A DNA stretch of 60,000 nucleotides from Cristatella mucedo. Taxonomy: Eukaryota; Bryozoa; Phylactolaemata; Cristatellidae. Made by a program: the position numbers and the translations under genes. Shown here piece by piece: positions 1-12,100 of the stretch (its first letter is position 1; the number at the start of each line of letters is the position of its first letter). The notes beneath the pieces are model-generated. The model searched no databases. It was not told the DNA's origin and was given only the letters and a program-made list of their open reading frames with translations. The stretch is taken from positions 1,028,001-1,088,000 of the forward strand of contig WPIO01000062.1 in assembly GCA_009760855.2 (NCBI GenBank), given 5' to 3'.

Positions 1-1140
1 AGCAAGCTACATACACCACTGTAGTCGTGAACCTTAATAAAATACAAGAGATTTAGCCAAGCCAAGTCTCTCGATGCATGACCTGCAGGTGGCTTGTAGA
101 CAGACCACTGTGGAAATCTTCCTAGAAGGAAGGTGAACTTAGCAAGATGATGCTCAAGGTCTGTCCGTAAATTAAAGGTTCAAACTTTTGTCAATACATA
201 CATGATTAGGACTGATGGCCCTGCTCAGTTTGGAAAAGAAAAACCATCAGACGGATTGCCAATTACCACCAGCTAGCTGAAAAGTCCAAAGCAGCTACAT
301 TTTCCTTGTAACGTTTTTGCAATATGTCATTAGAGCCGGAGAAGAACAGGCGCAACAAAATAGTGGTAACCAAATTAAAGTTGGGAAGTCCAGGATAATT
401 AGTTTTGCTTTAATATACTTGAAATATATTAGAGCTGCTGAATGTCGCGAGTTTAGTGTTTAATCAGCAGAAGTTCAAGAATGAATACATGAGCGTTAGC
501 TTAAGTATTCGGCTTTAACATTTTGGTCAAGTTCTCCCTGATTGATCCCCATTTAAAATCAAACGTAAAAAATAATTCTTGGTGCGCTTTAACTCTTCAA
601 ACAAGAACGAAGACTTAGTGAAATTATTCCCGTCACTTATTCAAGAAATCCGTCATGCAATATTGTAATACGCGAGCGAGTATAAAAAATGTCTTCCACG
701 AGGCTCACCAGTCAGTTTTCTTTCTGGCCCTAACAAGGCGTCGCCATTGTAAATTCTGAACTCATTAGATGGACACTCGCACGAGATAGAATGTTCGCTG
801 TTGGAAGGTCGCGTTTTTTTGAAATTGTGGGCACATGCTGGTCGCTATACATCCCGGGAAGTTCACACATTCCCAAGACTTTCTGACCATGGAAAATAAT
901 ATTCGGTTAGAGCAATTGCTGGCAGCAAAACCACTTTGACTTTGGCTCTCTACTAATCATGTAATTTTCAATCCCTATGGTCTTAATCCAAGGCGGGCCA
1001 GTTTTAAGTATGAGTTAATGGAAGTTCAGGATGGCGAAAACGCTTGATTCGATAGACGAGCCTTCGACACGTAGCACACCGTGCACGCTGCCACTAACCA
1101 CATTTGAATGCTTAATTTACGCATTTCACCACTAACCATG
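1..1140. other. intergenic, nothing recognised
   Basis: Moderately AT-rich sequence with no long open frame, no obvious repeat and no domain that I recognise. Confidence 0.5.
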
Positions 1141-1144
1141 CTGT

Positions 1145-1375
1145 ACTTGTTGACTTTGAGCATGCTGCCCTTAATTATTCGATAACAATTATAATACACT
1201 TGATAAAGCGCCCTCAGAGAACTCAATCTCTTTCTAGGCGCTTTACATTTGCTGCAAAGGAAGTACAATTGAATGGTGAGTCATGCTTCCTTTAAGCAAA
1301 TGTAAAGTGCCTAGAAAGAGATTAATTTCTCTAAGGATGCTATACCAACCGTATTATTATAATTATTATTGTTAC
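1145..1375. repeat. head-to-head pair of LINE-type 3' tails
   Basis: Two copies of the same tail lie in opposite orientation: about 1172-1262 on the minus strand and 1280-1375 on the plus strand. Each has GTAAAGTGCCTAGAAAGAGA or a close variant, then a TCTC stem partner, then an ATTATT run. The same tail recurs near 3660, 7318, 38780, 47580 and 56810, so it is a dispersed repeat end. Confidence 0.75.
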
Positions 1376-1442
1376 ATAACGCATGACATCAATGCCGCGA
1401 CATAAAAGAATAGCCTACCAATACGTGACGTTTAAGACTGCC

Positions 1443-1460
1443 CTCCTCTCTCTCTCACTC

Positions 1461-1544
<84 letters not shown>
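1443..1544. repeat. (CT)n microsatellite
   Basis: About 100 bases of nearly pure CT dinucleotide with one or two interruptions near the left end. Open frames through it are only repeat translations. Confidence 0.97.
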
Positions 1545-1545
<1 letters not shown>

Positions 1546-2490
1546 AGCCTCTGCATTTGAGCTCTCCAGTCAGTTGCAACTGCATTCAGCATTGGCTCAC
1601 ACCTGCAGCAGCTGCCCAATCGTATGAAGAGCCATCGCCCTAGATTTTGTGTACTGCTTCCTCTGTTCAAGGATTGCAGAAGCTGCAGCGCTGACCATTG
1701 CAACCAGGCTGACCAAGACTGCCCCCCCCCAGGAAATCACAGCAGCAGCAGGTGCAGCTTCTACTTCTTGCCTCGTACTTTTTCAGTTCAGCCCGCGATC
1801 GGTCAAGTCTCCAGCCTTGCCCAATGTATGATATTTTGTTATGTATGGCTTGCCAATTACACGCTGTCTAGCCGTGCAGAGAATGGTGCCGATGCTTCGG
1901 TCCCCTTGGTTGGCTCTCTCGCTCTCTTTCGCACGTACGCAGCACACACACAAACAAGCACGCAGCACACACACAAACAAGCGCTCAAGCACACGCGCGA
2001 ACACGCGCACACAAGATGCTGTGCAGACGCGGATTCGTGCCTGTGATTCACTCACGCTCGTGCGTGCTCGCACAAACATACACCTCCATCCTGGGTGACA
2101 ATTTTTCTACTGTTCCATTCTCCTCCTTTGGAGCGGCAGGCTTCCACTTGATGAGGCACGGAGACCCCAGGTCAGCCACAAAGAGCACTGAGGTCACATT
2201 AGCATACAAATCACTCGGCTTTACATTTAAGGAAGCACGGTGCTCAGTCGTTGCATGCTACGCTTGTATGCTATCTGACAGCCTCCACCCTTCAGGTACT
2301 CAGCTGCCTCAAAGTCGAGAGTGCAGCCTCTTTCTGAATGTAGCCGACCGCAAGAATGTTTGCTTCGGTTAGGACGCTCACACAATTGGGTCACTAGTCC
2401 AGCATTTAATTGTGTCAGCGCCTTGCTTGAAAATTGCTAGGCAAGTTGATTTAAACATTTGCGGCTTGCGGCGCGAGAGGCGGTGGAGTG
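1545..2490. other. intergenic with CA-rich tandem patch
   Basis: No gene recognised. At 1938-1984 the sequence repeats an ACACACAAACAAGC-like unit twice, giving a small tandem patch. Short open frames here lack recognisable domains. Confidence 0.45.
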
Positions 2491-2497
2491 TTTAATA

Positions 2498-2552
2498 CCA
2501 ATAATACATAATACATAATACATAATACATAATAATACATAATACCAATAAT
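2498..2552. repeat. (AATAC)n microsatellite
   Basis: Repeats of ATAATAC and AATAC units are visible directly. Confidence 0.9.
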
Positions 2553-3190
2553 GCATTTATCTACATCTACAGCGCCGACTTTTTTCTCGGCTTTCCGTAT
2601 TGACGAAGAGCTATCAATTAAGAGACTATGGCATTTGTCAATCGACCTCTACAATTTTAAATGTACTTACTTGAGTCCTGTAAACGAAAGAGACGTAAAC
2701 GAAAGTCGTAGGAGTTCGAACGGAAATCTATCTATATCTACCCGCGAACAATCGCGGATAGGCGATATTCAAAGACTGGGCCGGTTTTGACCCAATGCAA
2801 CTTACAACTGACAACTGTTACGTCCAAAGACTGGCTCAGTAAGATGCATTCATACTCGGTTGAATGAGGAGAGCGCAAACAAATCAAACTCCTAAATGAC
2901 TATTAGGTAAATAGGCATAAAACATTAGGTGTAGACAACGTGTGAAAAACACCGAGTAAAATAATTTTTGCCAATAAACGCAAACGTGCGGACGTACGTT
3001 GCAAAGCAGTTTAATAACACTTATAAGATCATGCCCATTAAAAACCATTACTAGGAAGTTCATGAGCACCTATGCACCATTAACCTTAAAAACTAATGAG
3101 GAGCCTAACGCTAGCTGAAAGATTGGCTTACTTGATCAGACTTGCTTCGTGGATCTTTGCAAACAGCCCAGCAATAATTTCACCCTAGAA
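2553..3190. other. intergenic, nothing recognised
   Basis: AT-rich sequence with short frames only and no domain recognised. Confidence 0.45.
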
Positions 3191-3299
3191 CTTTGACCAG
3201 CCGAGTGACCTCGGCCAGCCAGTCGACCACTGGTTCACCAAAAATGGCGGAGGCGCTGTCTAAACTCGTTTGTCACTCACTTTTAGGTATTTTCATTCT

Positions 3300-3735
3300 C
3301 TTGCTCCGACCTACCCACGAGGACTTTTCCCCAATCAGAATAAGCATCGCACCGCCCGCTCTTCTGACTCAATTCGTTTAGCCATGCTTCGAACCAGCCT
3401 CAAATCCTTTGGAGACCGTGCCTTTAGTTAGTATGCTGCCAAAGTAAGGAACTTACTCCGGACTGACGCTACTACATCCCCCAACTTAACATTTAAAAAG
3501 AAGCTAACAAATTCAGATTTTTCTCACAGCGTTTGCTGGGTCTACGCGATTCGTACTTTGTGTGCTAATGTGTGCTGAAAGTGTGCATTTTACCACTAAA
3601 CCGTACTATGCATGTTGACGCAGTGCATGTTATCACTAATCGTATTATAATGCTTACTTTTAAACATATGTAAAGTGCCTAGAAAGAGATCAGATTCTCA
3701 GAGGGAGGTAAATAAACGTGTTATTATTATTATTT
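3300..3735 (+). mobile_element. LINE 3' end (CR1/L2-like reverse transcriptase C-terminus and tail)
   Basis: Around 3380-3440 one frame reads LKSFGDRAF, the block found at the C-terminal end of CR1/L2-type LINE polyproteins. It is followed by an FKKKLTN-like stretch, then by the dispersed tail with AAAGTGCCTAGAAAGAGAT at 3671-3690 and an ATT run at 3720-3735. The frame is broken several times. This links the tail repeat to a LINE family. Only the 3' end is present. Confidence 0.7.
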
Positions 3736-3789
3736 TATTAAGGTGTTTTGAAAGTCACCGATGATTCTATACTGCTCTTGTCGTCGCTG

Positions 3790-4020
3790 GCCACCGCGCC
3801 CACTTAAAGAGGTTTAGGGCTGTAGCGTATCCCTTACACTAAAGAACCTAAACACGCACCTGTTTATTACAGAATCTAGTGGGTCCTCGTGATTCGTTCT
3901 GTGTGTGTTTATGCGTGCTGACTGGGGCTTGGGTGGAAGCCGGTATGCAGCTGTAGTCAACCCACCAGCCTTTGATTAGCTGTTATACTATTATTATTAT
4001 TATTGATATTATTATTGAGT
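3790..4020 (+). mobile_element. second LINE 3' tail fragment
   Basis: An LKNLNTHLF-like stretch near 3840 resembles the last residues of LINE ORF2 proteins. It is followed by non-coding tail sequence and an ATT repeat at 3988-4018. The tail differs from the one ending at 3735, so this is probably another family. Confidence 0.5.
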
Positions 4021-4159
4021 GCTCCTTTCTGTGGGAATCACTGCCAACATTACTGTACAGCGTGCTATAGTGTTTTAACTTGCAGCCACACATGTCTTAC
4101 TTGCTCAAAGCCCAAGAAGATGTGCGAGTAGTGCGTTACAAAAGTCAAGGCTGGATGTA

Positions 4160-4387
4160 AACAAGGCACGGATCAGCTTGGTTTGAGGCATCCTAATCTA
4201 AGCATGCCCGAATATTTTTTCCATGCTAGAATTAGGCAGATTTGACTGTGGAGCTGATGTGTTCATGTAGTGAGAGGTCGCTTTGAAACCGGGCAGCCAG
4301 GTTTCGTGAAGATACTGCATGAGATATGCAGACTGAGCCCATTTGAAAGAAATGTGTTTTTCCAATTTACGAGTAATGCTAGGTTTG
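4160..4387 (-). mobile_element. minus-strand LINE fragment, left of a nested insertion
   Basis: The stretch around AATTAGGCAGATTTGACTGT (4227-4246) closely matches the minus-strand LINE at about 44298-44340. The element is interrupted by a plus-strand LINE and resumes at about 4869. Confidence 0.65.
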
Positions 4388-4868
4388 CCACGGATACAGA
4401 GCAATTTACTTACGCTGACCCAAAAAGCCCGCCACGGCTTGGCTCCTCCATACCTAGCTGAACTGCTGCACCAGTTTCAGCTTCCTCGTGCCCTCAGGTC
4501 TTGTATGGACAATAAATTGGCTGTTCCATTCCTCCGCTTAAAGACCGTTGGCGACAGAAGCTTTTTTCCTGCAGGTCCTAGACTGTGGAACTCACTTCCA
4601 CGATTCTTACGCAGCGACAATAACTCTCCTGCTGCCGACTATGGCTCATCCTTTCCAACTGTTCTGAGCTACTACTTCTGTGCTACTCACTACCTCAACT
4701 GCTCTCCTAACTCTGCTATGCTTCCCACGTTCTCTTTGTTGCGTGAGAAGAAGTCTGTTGGCTACCAAATGCGTACCAAAAGCCGCTTAGGCTGTGAGTG
4801 CGCTATACAAAACTCTCCTGCGTATCATCCACATAGTCTTTGTGGAGTTGCAGACGGAAATACATTAG
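4388..4868 (+). mobile_element. plus-strand LINE 3' end nested in another LINE
   Basis: The encoded blocks SPPRLGSS, LRLKTVGDRSF and RLWNSLPRFL match the C-terminal region of the LINE at 41095-41995, and the 3' end CGCTATACAAAACTCTCCTG is shared. It starts within the conserved ACGGATACAGAGC and ends near AATACATTAG. It is 5'-truncated, as is usual for LINEs. The inserted segment is flanked by parts of one minus-strand LINE. Confidence 0.8.
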
Positions 4869-5230
4869 CCCAGAGCAAGCAACTTAGTTTTATCCTCATT
4901 TAAATTTGAAAAAGCTTGCTGCCATCTACAGTGTAAGTGCAAATGTCAGCAATGAATGCCGCGAGTCAGTAAATAGAGTTTGACATGCTTGAAGCCAAGG
5001 AGGGATCAAAGTAGAAATACAGCCGCGTGTCATCTGTAAAAAATGAAAGCCTAAAGTGTTTTTGGCGATCATATCGGCACAGTTCTATTTTTCGTGGTGA
5101 GAGCCATAATGTTCTATGCGTCCACAAGTGATTAAGTGCCAATATCCTCGGAAATCTTTGAGAAAATAGTAAAACGGGATCTGGCTCGTAAATAGGTACA
5201 GGTCCAGAAAGCAATCCAGGATTTATAATA
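4869..5230 (-). mobile_element. minus-strand LINE fragment with reverse transcriptase active-site block
   Basis: On the minus strand the frame at 4966-5214 contains FFTDDTRLYFYF, the F/YxDD catalytic block of LINE reverse transcriptases. It continues the element seen at 4160-4387 and resembles the LINE at 43590-44940. It is decayed. Confidence 0.75.
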
Positions 5231-6060
5231 TTTTTAGAACGACGGTCGACTAAAATGGCTTTGCGTTATTGAGTAAAGCATTTTGAACCCGAAATATAGC
5301 TGGGCTAGCGCGTTGTCTACCAATGAGACCAAACAACGGATATTCTATGATAAGCACATTACGATCTACTTTTGCCGGCCTTAGTAATTTCACTCACACC
5401 AAACAGGAAAATAGAAATCATTGTTTTATGTAGGTTTCCGGTTGTGACTCAACTAACTTCTTTCAGCTACTTAGCATCGCAAACATTTGGCATGACTTAG
5501 AAAAATAAGCCAAAGCCAAACTGATCCATACATTTTGACGTCTCCCGTAGACTTCTACAATCACTATTTTCGGGTCGTCACGCCCCTGCATCGAGAAACC
5601 GACCGCTGTTGCTAAACTCTGCGGCTACGCCTGTTTGAGGTCAATATCGCAGCTGCCTCATTGACCACTTCTCACTGACTTTCACTGGCTCACCACCTTC
5701 GGCTTCGACCTAGAGATCCTGTGATTCATTTGCTTGCCATCGTTCATTCTTTCTTCGGCTTTCTCCTTCGTGAAAAGTTGCCTTCCCAGGCTTCTCCTAG
5801 AATCACTGTCTCGTTCCTCTGGCCTCGAATTCGTCGGAGAATTTATTCTGCTTTCAGCTTTTATGTACATTAGGTATGGAGCCTATTACCGACTCACATC
5901 TGCACGCTATTTTCTGACTCGACGGCATTTATCCACCTGTTCCTCACCGTATCTCTTTCGTCCGTGTGAAGCTAGCTGGCGTTTGTGCAAGCCGTTTTTA
6001 AATACGCCCAAATGTTTTTGAAGCTACTCTGCAATGGGCACACAAAAGAGATGCGCTTCC
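5231..6060. other. intergenic, nothing recognised
   Basis: Short open frames only, no recognised protein and no clear repeat. Confidence 0.45.
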
Positions 6061-6960
6061 GTTTTTAGGGTGCTACAAATATAGGTTTTTCTGATCTGCT
6101 TGCTCTATCTGAGCCAACGCTGAGCGGCCGGACCAAAGCGCGATTCCCATTTGTCGCGCAGCGGCTAAAGGTCGAGGGCGCCATCCCGTTCCGCGAGGCA
6201 ACTGGAGATACGATAAGAACCGAATCCTCTAGAGCTGCCGCTTTCGATGCCCTGAAGTCCAGTGCTCTCGCCTCGTGCGTGCGCTCGCTGTCCGAGCAGC
6301 AGGGACCGCTCGCCGCCGATGAAGTTGGGCGCGGCTTGCGTGCGACGGTTCGAGATTCGCGATATACTCCGATAGTATAATAGGGTGTCCGGCTCGATCC
6401 GGCTCGGCTTCTCCGGAGCTTTTTCCTCGCGCACGCGCGCGCGGGACAGGAAATGACCGCGATGCTGCTCAGCTCAGCTGATAGGTCAGCCGATAGCCGA
6501 GCGCCGGCCAGAGCGCCCGCAGCTGGAAATCCTAACCTACCGGGCCGGCGCACGCGCGCGAGACAGGAAATGACCTAGGTTCAATAAAGTCGGTCGGTCG
6601 CGTCTGCGTGGTTCAGGGGCAGCCAATGAAAGCGATGCCGATTGATCGGGGCGCGTCGTTCGAGAGCCGCACGCGCGGCTAGAAGAGGAGAGCGTTCGTC
6701 GCAGTGGCAGCCGAACAGGCCGAAATCGAAACGTCCAGACATCAGCTTGAGGAAGCGTCAAGTGGCAGTTGCCGCAGGTCCAGCCATGAGGGCAGCTTTC
6801 TCACAGAACCGCGAGAGACTCACGAGGCTTGGCCTCGGTAGAGCGCTCTAGTAGGAGCGCACCGTAGCCGGGGTCGATGGAGAAGCCGAAGACGGACGGA
6901 GGTTAAGCACTCGATGATCCAAGACAGTTTCTAGTGCGAATGCTCGCGGAGCTAGATGCA
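6061..6960. other. GC- and CpG-rich island, possible promoter or exon region
   Basis: The GC and CpG content is clearly higher than on both sides. Overlapping arginine-rich open frames exist on both strands (for example 6065-6553 minus) but look like composition artefacts. I recognise no domain. A first exon or promoter of an unseen gene is possible. Confidence 0.35.
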
Positions 6961-7309
6961 AAAAGAAATAAGCCATTTCAACAATAGATGCCCCAGCGAA
7001 AACTCTCGACTGTTAACAAGATTGTTAACAAGCCCTCGGCGTTGAAACGTCAACGAGATCACCCGCCAGACTTGTATTTTGTCTGCACCCCAACTTTACC
7101 CTAGACCACAAGGTCCGCCGCCACCGCCATTGAGGCTAAGTGAAGGAAGGCTATGGAATATTGCTAGTGGTACTCTCCACAGCAAACCGCCGCAATTCAC
7201 TCATAAGTAAACTAAAATCGACCAGGAATCGGCAGCTATCGCCAAGCTTGAATTTAGAGTGAATACTGTAGTACACGGTTGTTACAATGTAATTAACCAT
7301 TCGATTACG

Positions 7310-7390
7310 CTTCCTTTGCAGCAAATGTAAAGCGCTCGGAAAGGGATTGAGTTCTCTGAGAGCGCTAAACAAAATGTATTATTATTACCC
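7310..7390 (+). repeat. LINE-type 3' tail
   Basis: GCAAATGTAAAGCGCTCGGA followed by a TTGAGTTCTCTGAGAGCGCT stem partner and an ATTATTATTA run. It is the same family as the tails at 1280 and 3660. Confidence 0.7.
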
Positions 7391-7574
7391 CCAAAAATGT
7401 CATGGCATTTCGCGCGCGTTCTCGTGCAAATGGGCAGCAAAGACGCCGGCCTCTATCGAAGTCCACTTGAATCTGCCACAAGTCAACGGGAAATCGCTCA
7501 TCCGAAGCTCCAGCTTGGAATGCATCTTACACTACGCTATCGTTCAAGTGTACACACTCGACTTCTTGCCTTAG

Positions 7575-7675
7575 CGCGCACGTTCTAATGCATTCCACTG
7601 CAGCGACCCTGGCGGCGGACTGCTGTATTAGCCCGGGTCGCTGCAGCGGACTGAACGAGAACGCGCGCGTGCAAT
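7575..7675. repeat. imperfect inverted repeat
   Basis: CTGCAGCGACCC near 7599 is mirrored by GGGTCGCTGCAG near 7635, and GCGCGCACGTTCT-like ends are mirrored by AGAACGCGCGC. It can fold into a hairpin. It may be a small foldback element. Confidence 0.55.
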
Positions 7676-8780
7676 GGCGCACAATTCGCTCGGTACATCG
7701 AAACAAAACCGCGCACTAGAATAGTCGCTCAAAATTTTAGCTTCGCGCCTACCATTTCGGGTCTATTTTCGTTCTATATCAGATTCGATTACGGTGGTGT
7801 CGCTGTAACTCCACGTACCCGGGCGCTAAGAAGCTCCCGACGTGCGCTGCGGCTGGTTTGCCGGTAAACGTGAAAAAAAGCCAGTCGACGCGTGCACGGG
7901 AAGCGGCTCCGCACCGTCGCGCCGCACGAGCGACGGCCACGCGAGCCGCATGTGGTGGATTTTAGCTTACCGCTAGCGGAACCGCACCGGCGAGACTGCG
8001 GCACGCCTAGGAGCCACGCGGCGGCTACAAAATCCATACAGGCGCGAAAGTTAGCGGCGGCGGCGGCGCCTCCGTCGCGCGCCCGCACCCCCAGCGATGG
8101 GAGAGGGCCACAAACTCCCTGCCGGGATGCCCGGGACATCGAGGTTCGCCGCCCCCCCCCCGGCTCACCCCACGCAAGCCGCGCTGCTGACGACCGGACC
8201 GGTGGCGGAGCAAGGGTGAATGCCTCCGCCCAGTACACTTCATCAAAATCCACGACGAGGCGAGCCGCAACCGCGGGACTAGGAAAAGAGTGTCCGGCGG
8301 GCGTAAGCAGGATTTTGGTTTGGGTGTGGGGGTTCGACCGCGCGGGACGTGATACGAGGTCAAGGTCTTTCGTTGCCAAGTCTGCTCGGTAAGGCTCGTC
8401 AACCCCTCTTAAGAACTGAAGCGTCTAGCGTCGCTCTCAAAGTCTGACAGCTCGCGCCGTTTCCATACGGCGGGACGCAATGGGACGTAATAGGTTTTGC
8501 TCATTTGGCTTCGCTGATAATCCGCGCTAGAACAGCCAGCAGCACTGCGGCAAAGCGTTAGCGTCCGCTAGGCGACTTGCTAAGGTTATTAGCCGGGCAT
8601 CGTTGCTACACAGCAGCCTTCCGAGCAGGTCTGTGAAGGTGTTTTACTCGCGAATCCATTGCCGAACGACTCTAGAAGCCTTTGGTCCCCGGCTTCAGAC
8701 ACTGACTCGGAACCGGAGCGCCGGAGGTGAGCCGCGGCAATTGCCTTTCTAGCATCCTTCCACTGGAGGCGGGGCTCGAT
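7676..8780. other. GC-rich intergenic region
   Basis: Overlapping frames on both strands at 7789-8402 are GC-driven and have no recognised domain. A C run lies at 8153-8161. I see no gene that I can support. Confidence 0.4.
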
Positions 8781-8940
8781 AAATTAACAAATAAATTTTA
8801 GCTGATTTAAAAGTCTCTCTTGCATAGCGACAGAAGAGCGTTTGCGGCTATCATCGCCGCCTGCAGCAGCAGTAAAGAATCATCCACCGTAAGATTCAAA
8901 CCCACAGCCTCGGGATCGAGGTCATGAAAAGCCTCCACCT
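8781..8940 (-). mobile_element. tRNA-derived SINE, larger part, split by the Polinton
   Basis: This matches the copies at 30329-30485, 50827-51014 (minus) and 55923-56025 (plus). On the minus strand it reads from the tRNA-like head, with a GTGGGTTTGAATC-like B box, into a body with CTCTTCTGTCGCTAT. It breaks exactly at 8940. The rest of the head, with the A-box side, is at 26581-26612 beyond the Polinton. Together they make one SINE copy. Confidence 0.85.
8935..8940. repeat. left target-site duplication (CCACCT)
   Basis: CCACCT here and ACACCT at 26575-26580 flank the element. Uninterrupted SINE copies carry CCACCT or CCGCCT at this place, so the right copy has one changed base. Polintons are known to make 6-bp duplications. 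Confidence 0.8.
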
Positions 8941-9087
8941 AGTTGTAAGAAAATTCCCCTTTTAGGACAATTCCCCTTTCAGGACACTCATGTTCACTAC
9001 CTTCACATTCGGTGTCCTGAAAGGGGAATTGCCCTAAAAGTGGAATTTTCCTCCAACACTAAAAATTTTGTCCTATGATTTTTTATT
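8941..9087 (+). repeat. left terminal inverted repeat
   Basis: About 146 bases match the reverse complement of 26430-26574 with three differences by eye. The repeat is itself internally palindromic: 8950-8987 pairs with 9012-9049 around a 24-base loop. Each arm holds two direct copies of AATTCCCCTTTYAGGAC. Confidence 0.95.
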
Positions 9088-9106
9088 TGAACATAAATCT
9101 ACTTAG

Positions 9107-9114
9107 TATAGATG
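9107..9114 (+). promoter_or_regulatory. start-site motif of the polymerase gene
   Basis: TATAG lies immediately before the ATG at 9112. It is the first of about 19 similar motifs in this element and supports this start. Confidence 0.6.
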
Positions 9115-12100
9115 TACCGAAGAAGTCCTCAAAAGGGAAACTCTTTTTACAGTGAGTCAAGAAGACTAATGAATATTGATGTCATAACTCCTAGTAAAAG
9201 TATTGCTTCTAGGCTTCATAAGTTTAAATTAGATTTTGTTGGAGCAAGTGGAAAACATGAAAGATATGTTCTTAAAGGAAGAGACTATTCTGCAACTGAA
9301 ATTGATGATTTCTTTAATAGTATAATACCAAGTTATAACAATGTGTTAAAAGAAGTAACAACTAGATTTTCTTCATTTAAATTACAAACGAAGATTTCAA
9401 TTCATTCATATCACAGTCAAACTGACACATTCACATAGTGTTGTAACAGGTTCTAAATTGGTTGCGGTTGTTAAAAATCTGATTATACTAATATTATTAA
9501 AGACCAATTAAAATCTTTAAAGGAATTAATAGATAAAATGATTGACAAGAATCCAGGTTCTGTTTGGAGGCTAATAGGTGTAAAACGTCTTGAGATTAAT
9601 GTTAGTGAATATATTATTAGAGCTGGTTCCTCCTATTTACCACTACCAACTGGTTTAGCAAAGAAGCGCTGCTGTGTTAATATAAAGAATGAAGATAAAT
9701 ATTGTGCTTTATGGTGTGTATTAAGATTCCTATATCCTGTAAGTGTACATCCAGAGAGATACATTGATTTAATTAATATATTCAGAAGTAATTATCAAGA
9801 ACTAAATGAAGCTCTTTCACAACTTGAATGGCCACTCAAAGTAATTGATGTTAAAAAACTTGGTAAACTATTTAATGTTAGTATAAATGTTTACGAATAT
9901 AATGAAAAATCAGGTATATATCCTCTAAAAATTGTATCAAGAAAATTAGAGGTTCCAGATAGACATATTAATCTACTGATGATAACTAAATCCGAAAAAA
10001 GTCATTATGTGTTGATAAAGAATTTCAGTGGTCTCTGTAGAACATCTAGTAGAGGAGGATCAGTATTTTATCGTCACAGGTGTATTGATCAATTATTTTC
10101 AGATGTAGATTTTCAGAATCACTTAGATTTATGTAAGGGTCTTAATTCTAGTTATTCCAAATTAAAAATGCCTGGTATTGTTGAAAATAAGAAAACAGGA
10201 CGAACAAAAGATACTACACTTTTAAGTTTTAGTGACCATGAAATCTTATTAAGTCTCCATACGTTTGTTATGCAGATTTTGAGAGTTTGAATGTAAAGAC
10301 ATGTGATGTTTGTTATGAAAGTATAGTATCTAACAATATTAATCCAACTTATTGTAATAGTAAATTAACAACTGGTAAATGTAGTGATACATGTACTTAT
10401 ATGTTACAAGTCCCATGTGGTTCATGTGCTATTATTGTTGATATTAATGGAAATGTTATAGATAGGTTTTTAAACAGGGGGAAAGATTGTGTTGAACTAC
10501 TATTAGAATTTATAATTAATACTTCTAACGAATTAAAAAATAAGCTATTAAATCACGTTGAAGCACCTATTATTTTTGATTCTGATACTCATAAGCAATT
10601 TAAAGATTCTACAAAATGCTGGATTTGTACAAAAGAATTTAACGATGTAATTTGGTCTTGATTGTAAGCCCGGTGCACATAATATGGAGAGTTATATGTC
10701 AATGTCATTTGAGAATTTTGAGTTTAAAGATTCTTTTAATTTTATGAATAATGGTTTAAGTGATATTGTTACTTCATTAAAGAAAGCAAATTCAAACTTT
10801 GACATTACAATTGGTGTCTTTAAAACATTATATCCAGACATTGATGCTAATGTTCTCAAAGATGCTATAACAAGAAAAGGAGTTTATCCTTACGAGTACA
10901 TGGATTCTTTTGATAAATTCAATGAAAACAAAATTCAAGAGGTTAAAGCATTCAACAGTAAACTTACTTTTGATAGAGCTATTACTACTGAAGACTATGA
11001 ACATGCATTAAATGCATTTAAACTTTTTATCATGAAAGATTTAGGAGATTGTCATGATATTTATTTATATGCAGATGTTACACTTCTTGCTGATTGCTAT
11101 GAAGCATACAGAAACAGTTTTATTGAATTTTTTAAACTAGATCCTGCTCATTATCTATCTGCACCACATTATGCATGGTCTTGTACTTTGCTTTACACAA
11201 AATGTACTATAAATTTATTAGGTAAAAAGGAAGGAGACTTACAACTATATCAAAAGTTTAAAGAACCAATAAGAGGTGGTGTCTGTCAAGTCAGTAAAAG
11301 ACTTTGTAAGGCTAGTGACAATAATCATATTATGTACTGGGACGCAACAAGTTTATATCCAACTGTTATGATGTGGCACTTACCTATTTCAGAACCTATT
11401 GAAGATGATTTAAGTAATTGGTCACTTGAAAAAATAATGTCACTACCTGAAGATTCTGAAACAGGAGTATTTGTATTATGTGATTTAGAGTATCCAAAGG
11501 AATAACATGATTTACATAATGATTATCCGCTTTGTCCTGAAAGTAGGGTTGTTGATACTTCTGAGTTTTCAAGATACCAACAAAAGTTTTCATCTGGTCC
11601 AAGTACCGTGGCAAAGTTGATTTGTGATTTTAATAATAAAACTAATTATCTAACCCATTACACATACTTTCAATTTGTTGTTAGTAAAGGTTTGATTCCA
11701 ACTAAAATACATAAAGTATATAAATTTAATCAACAACCTTGGGCAAAACCATTTATTGATATATGTGCAGAGAAAAAGATTGAATTTGAACGTAAAGGTG
11801 ATAGTTTCAAAAGAAATCTGTATACAGGTTTTATGTGCCAAATTTTTGGAAAGACATGTGAGAACGTAGAAAACAGAACATGTGTTAGGTTAGTAAATAC
11901 AGGGACTAGTAAGAGTGATTTGTTGTATAATAAACTAATGAGAGATCCTAGACTTACAGAAATTAGATGCTTTGATAAGAGTCTAGTTGGTTTCGAACAT
12001 TCAAGAAAGACTACAGTTCTAAACAAACCAATGTTTTAAAGGCGTTGCAATTCTTGATCTATCAAAATTACATATGCAAAGGTTTTACTATGACACATTG

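Noticed and set aside
7789-8402. Overlapping 196-, 166- and 125-residue frames on both strands
   Set aside because: High GC region with few stop codons; the frames conflict and none shows a domain.
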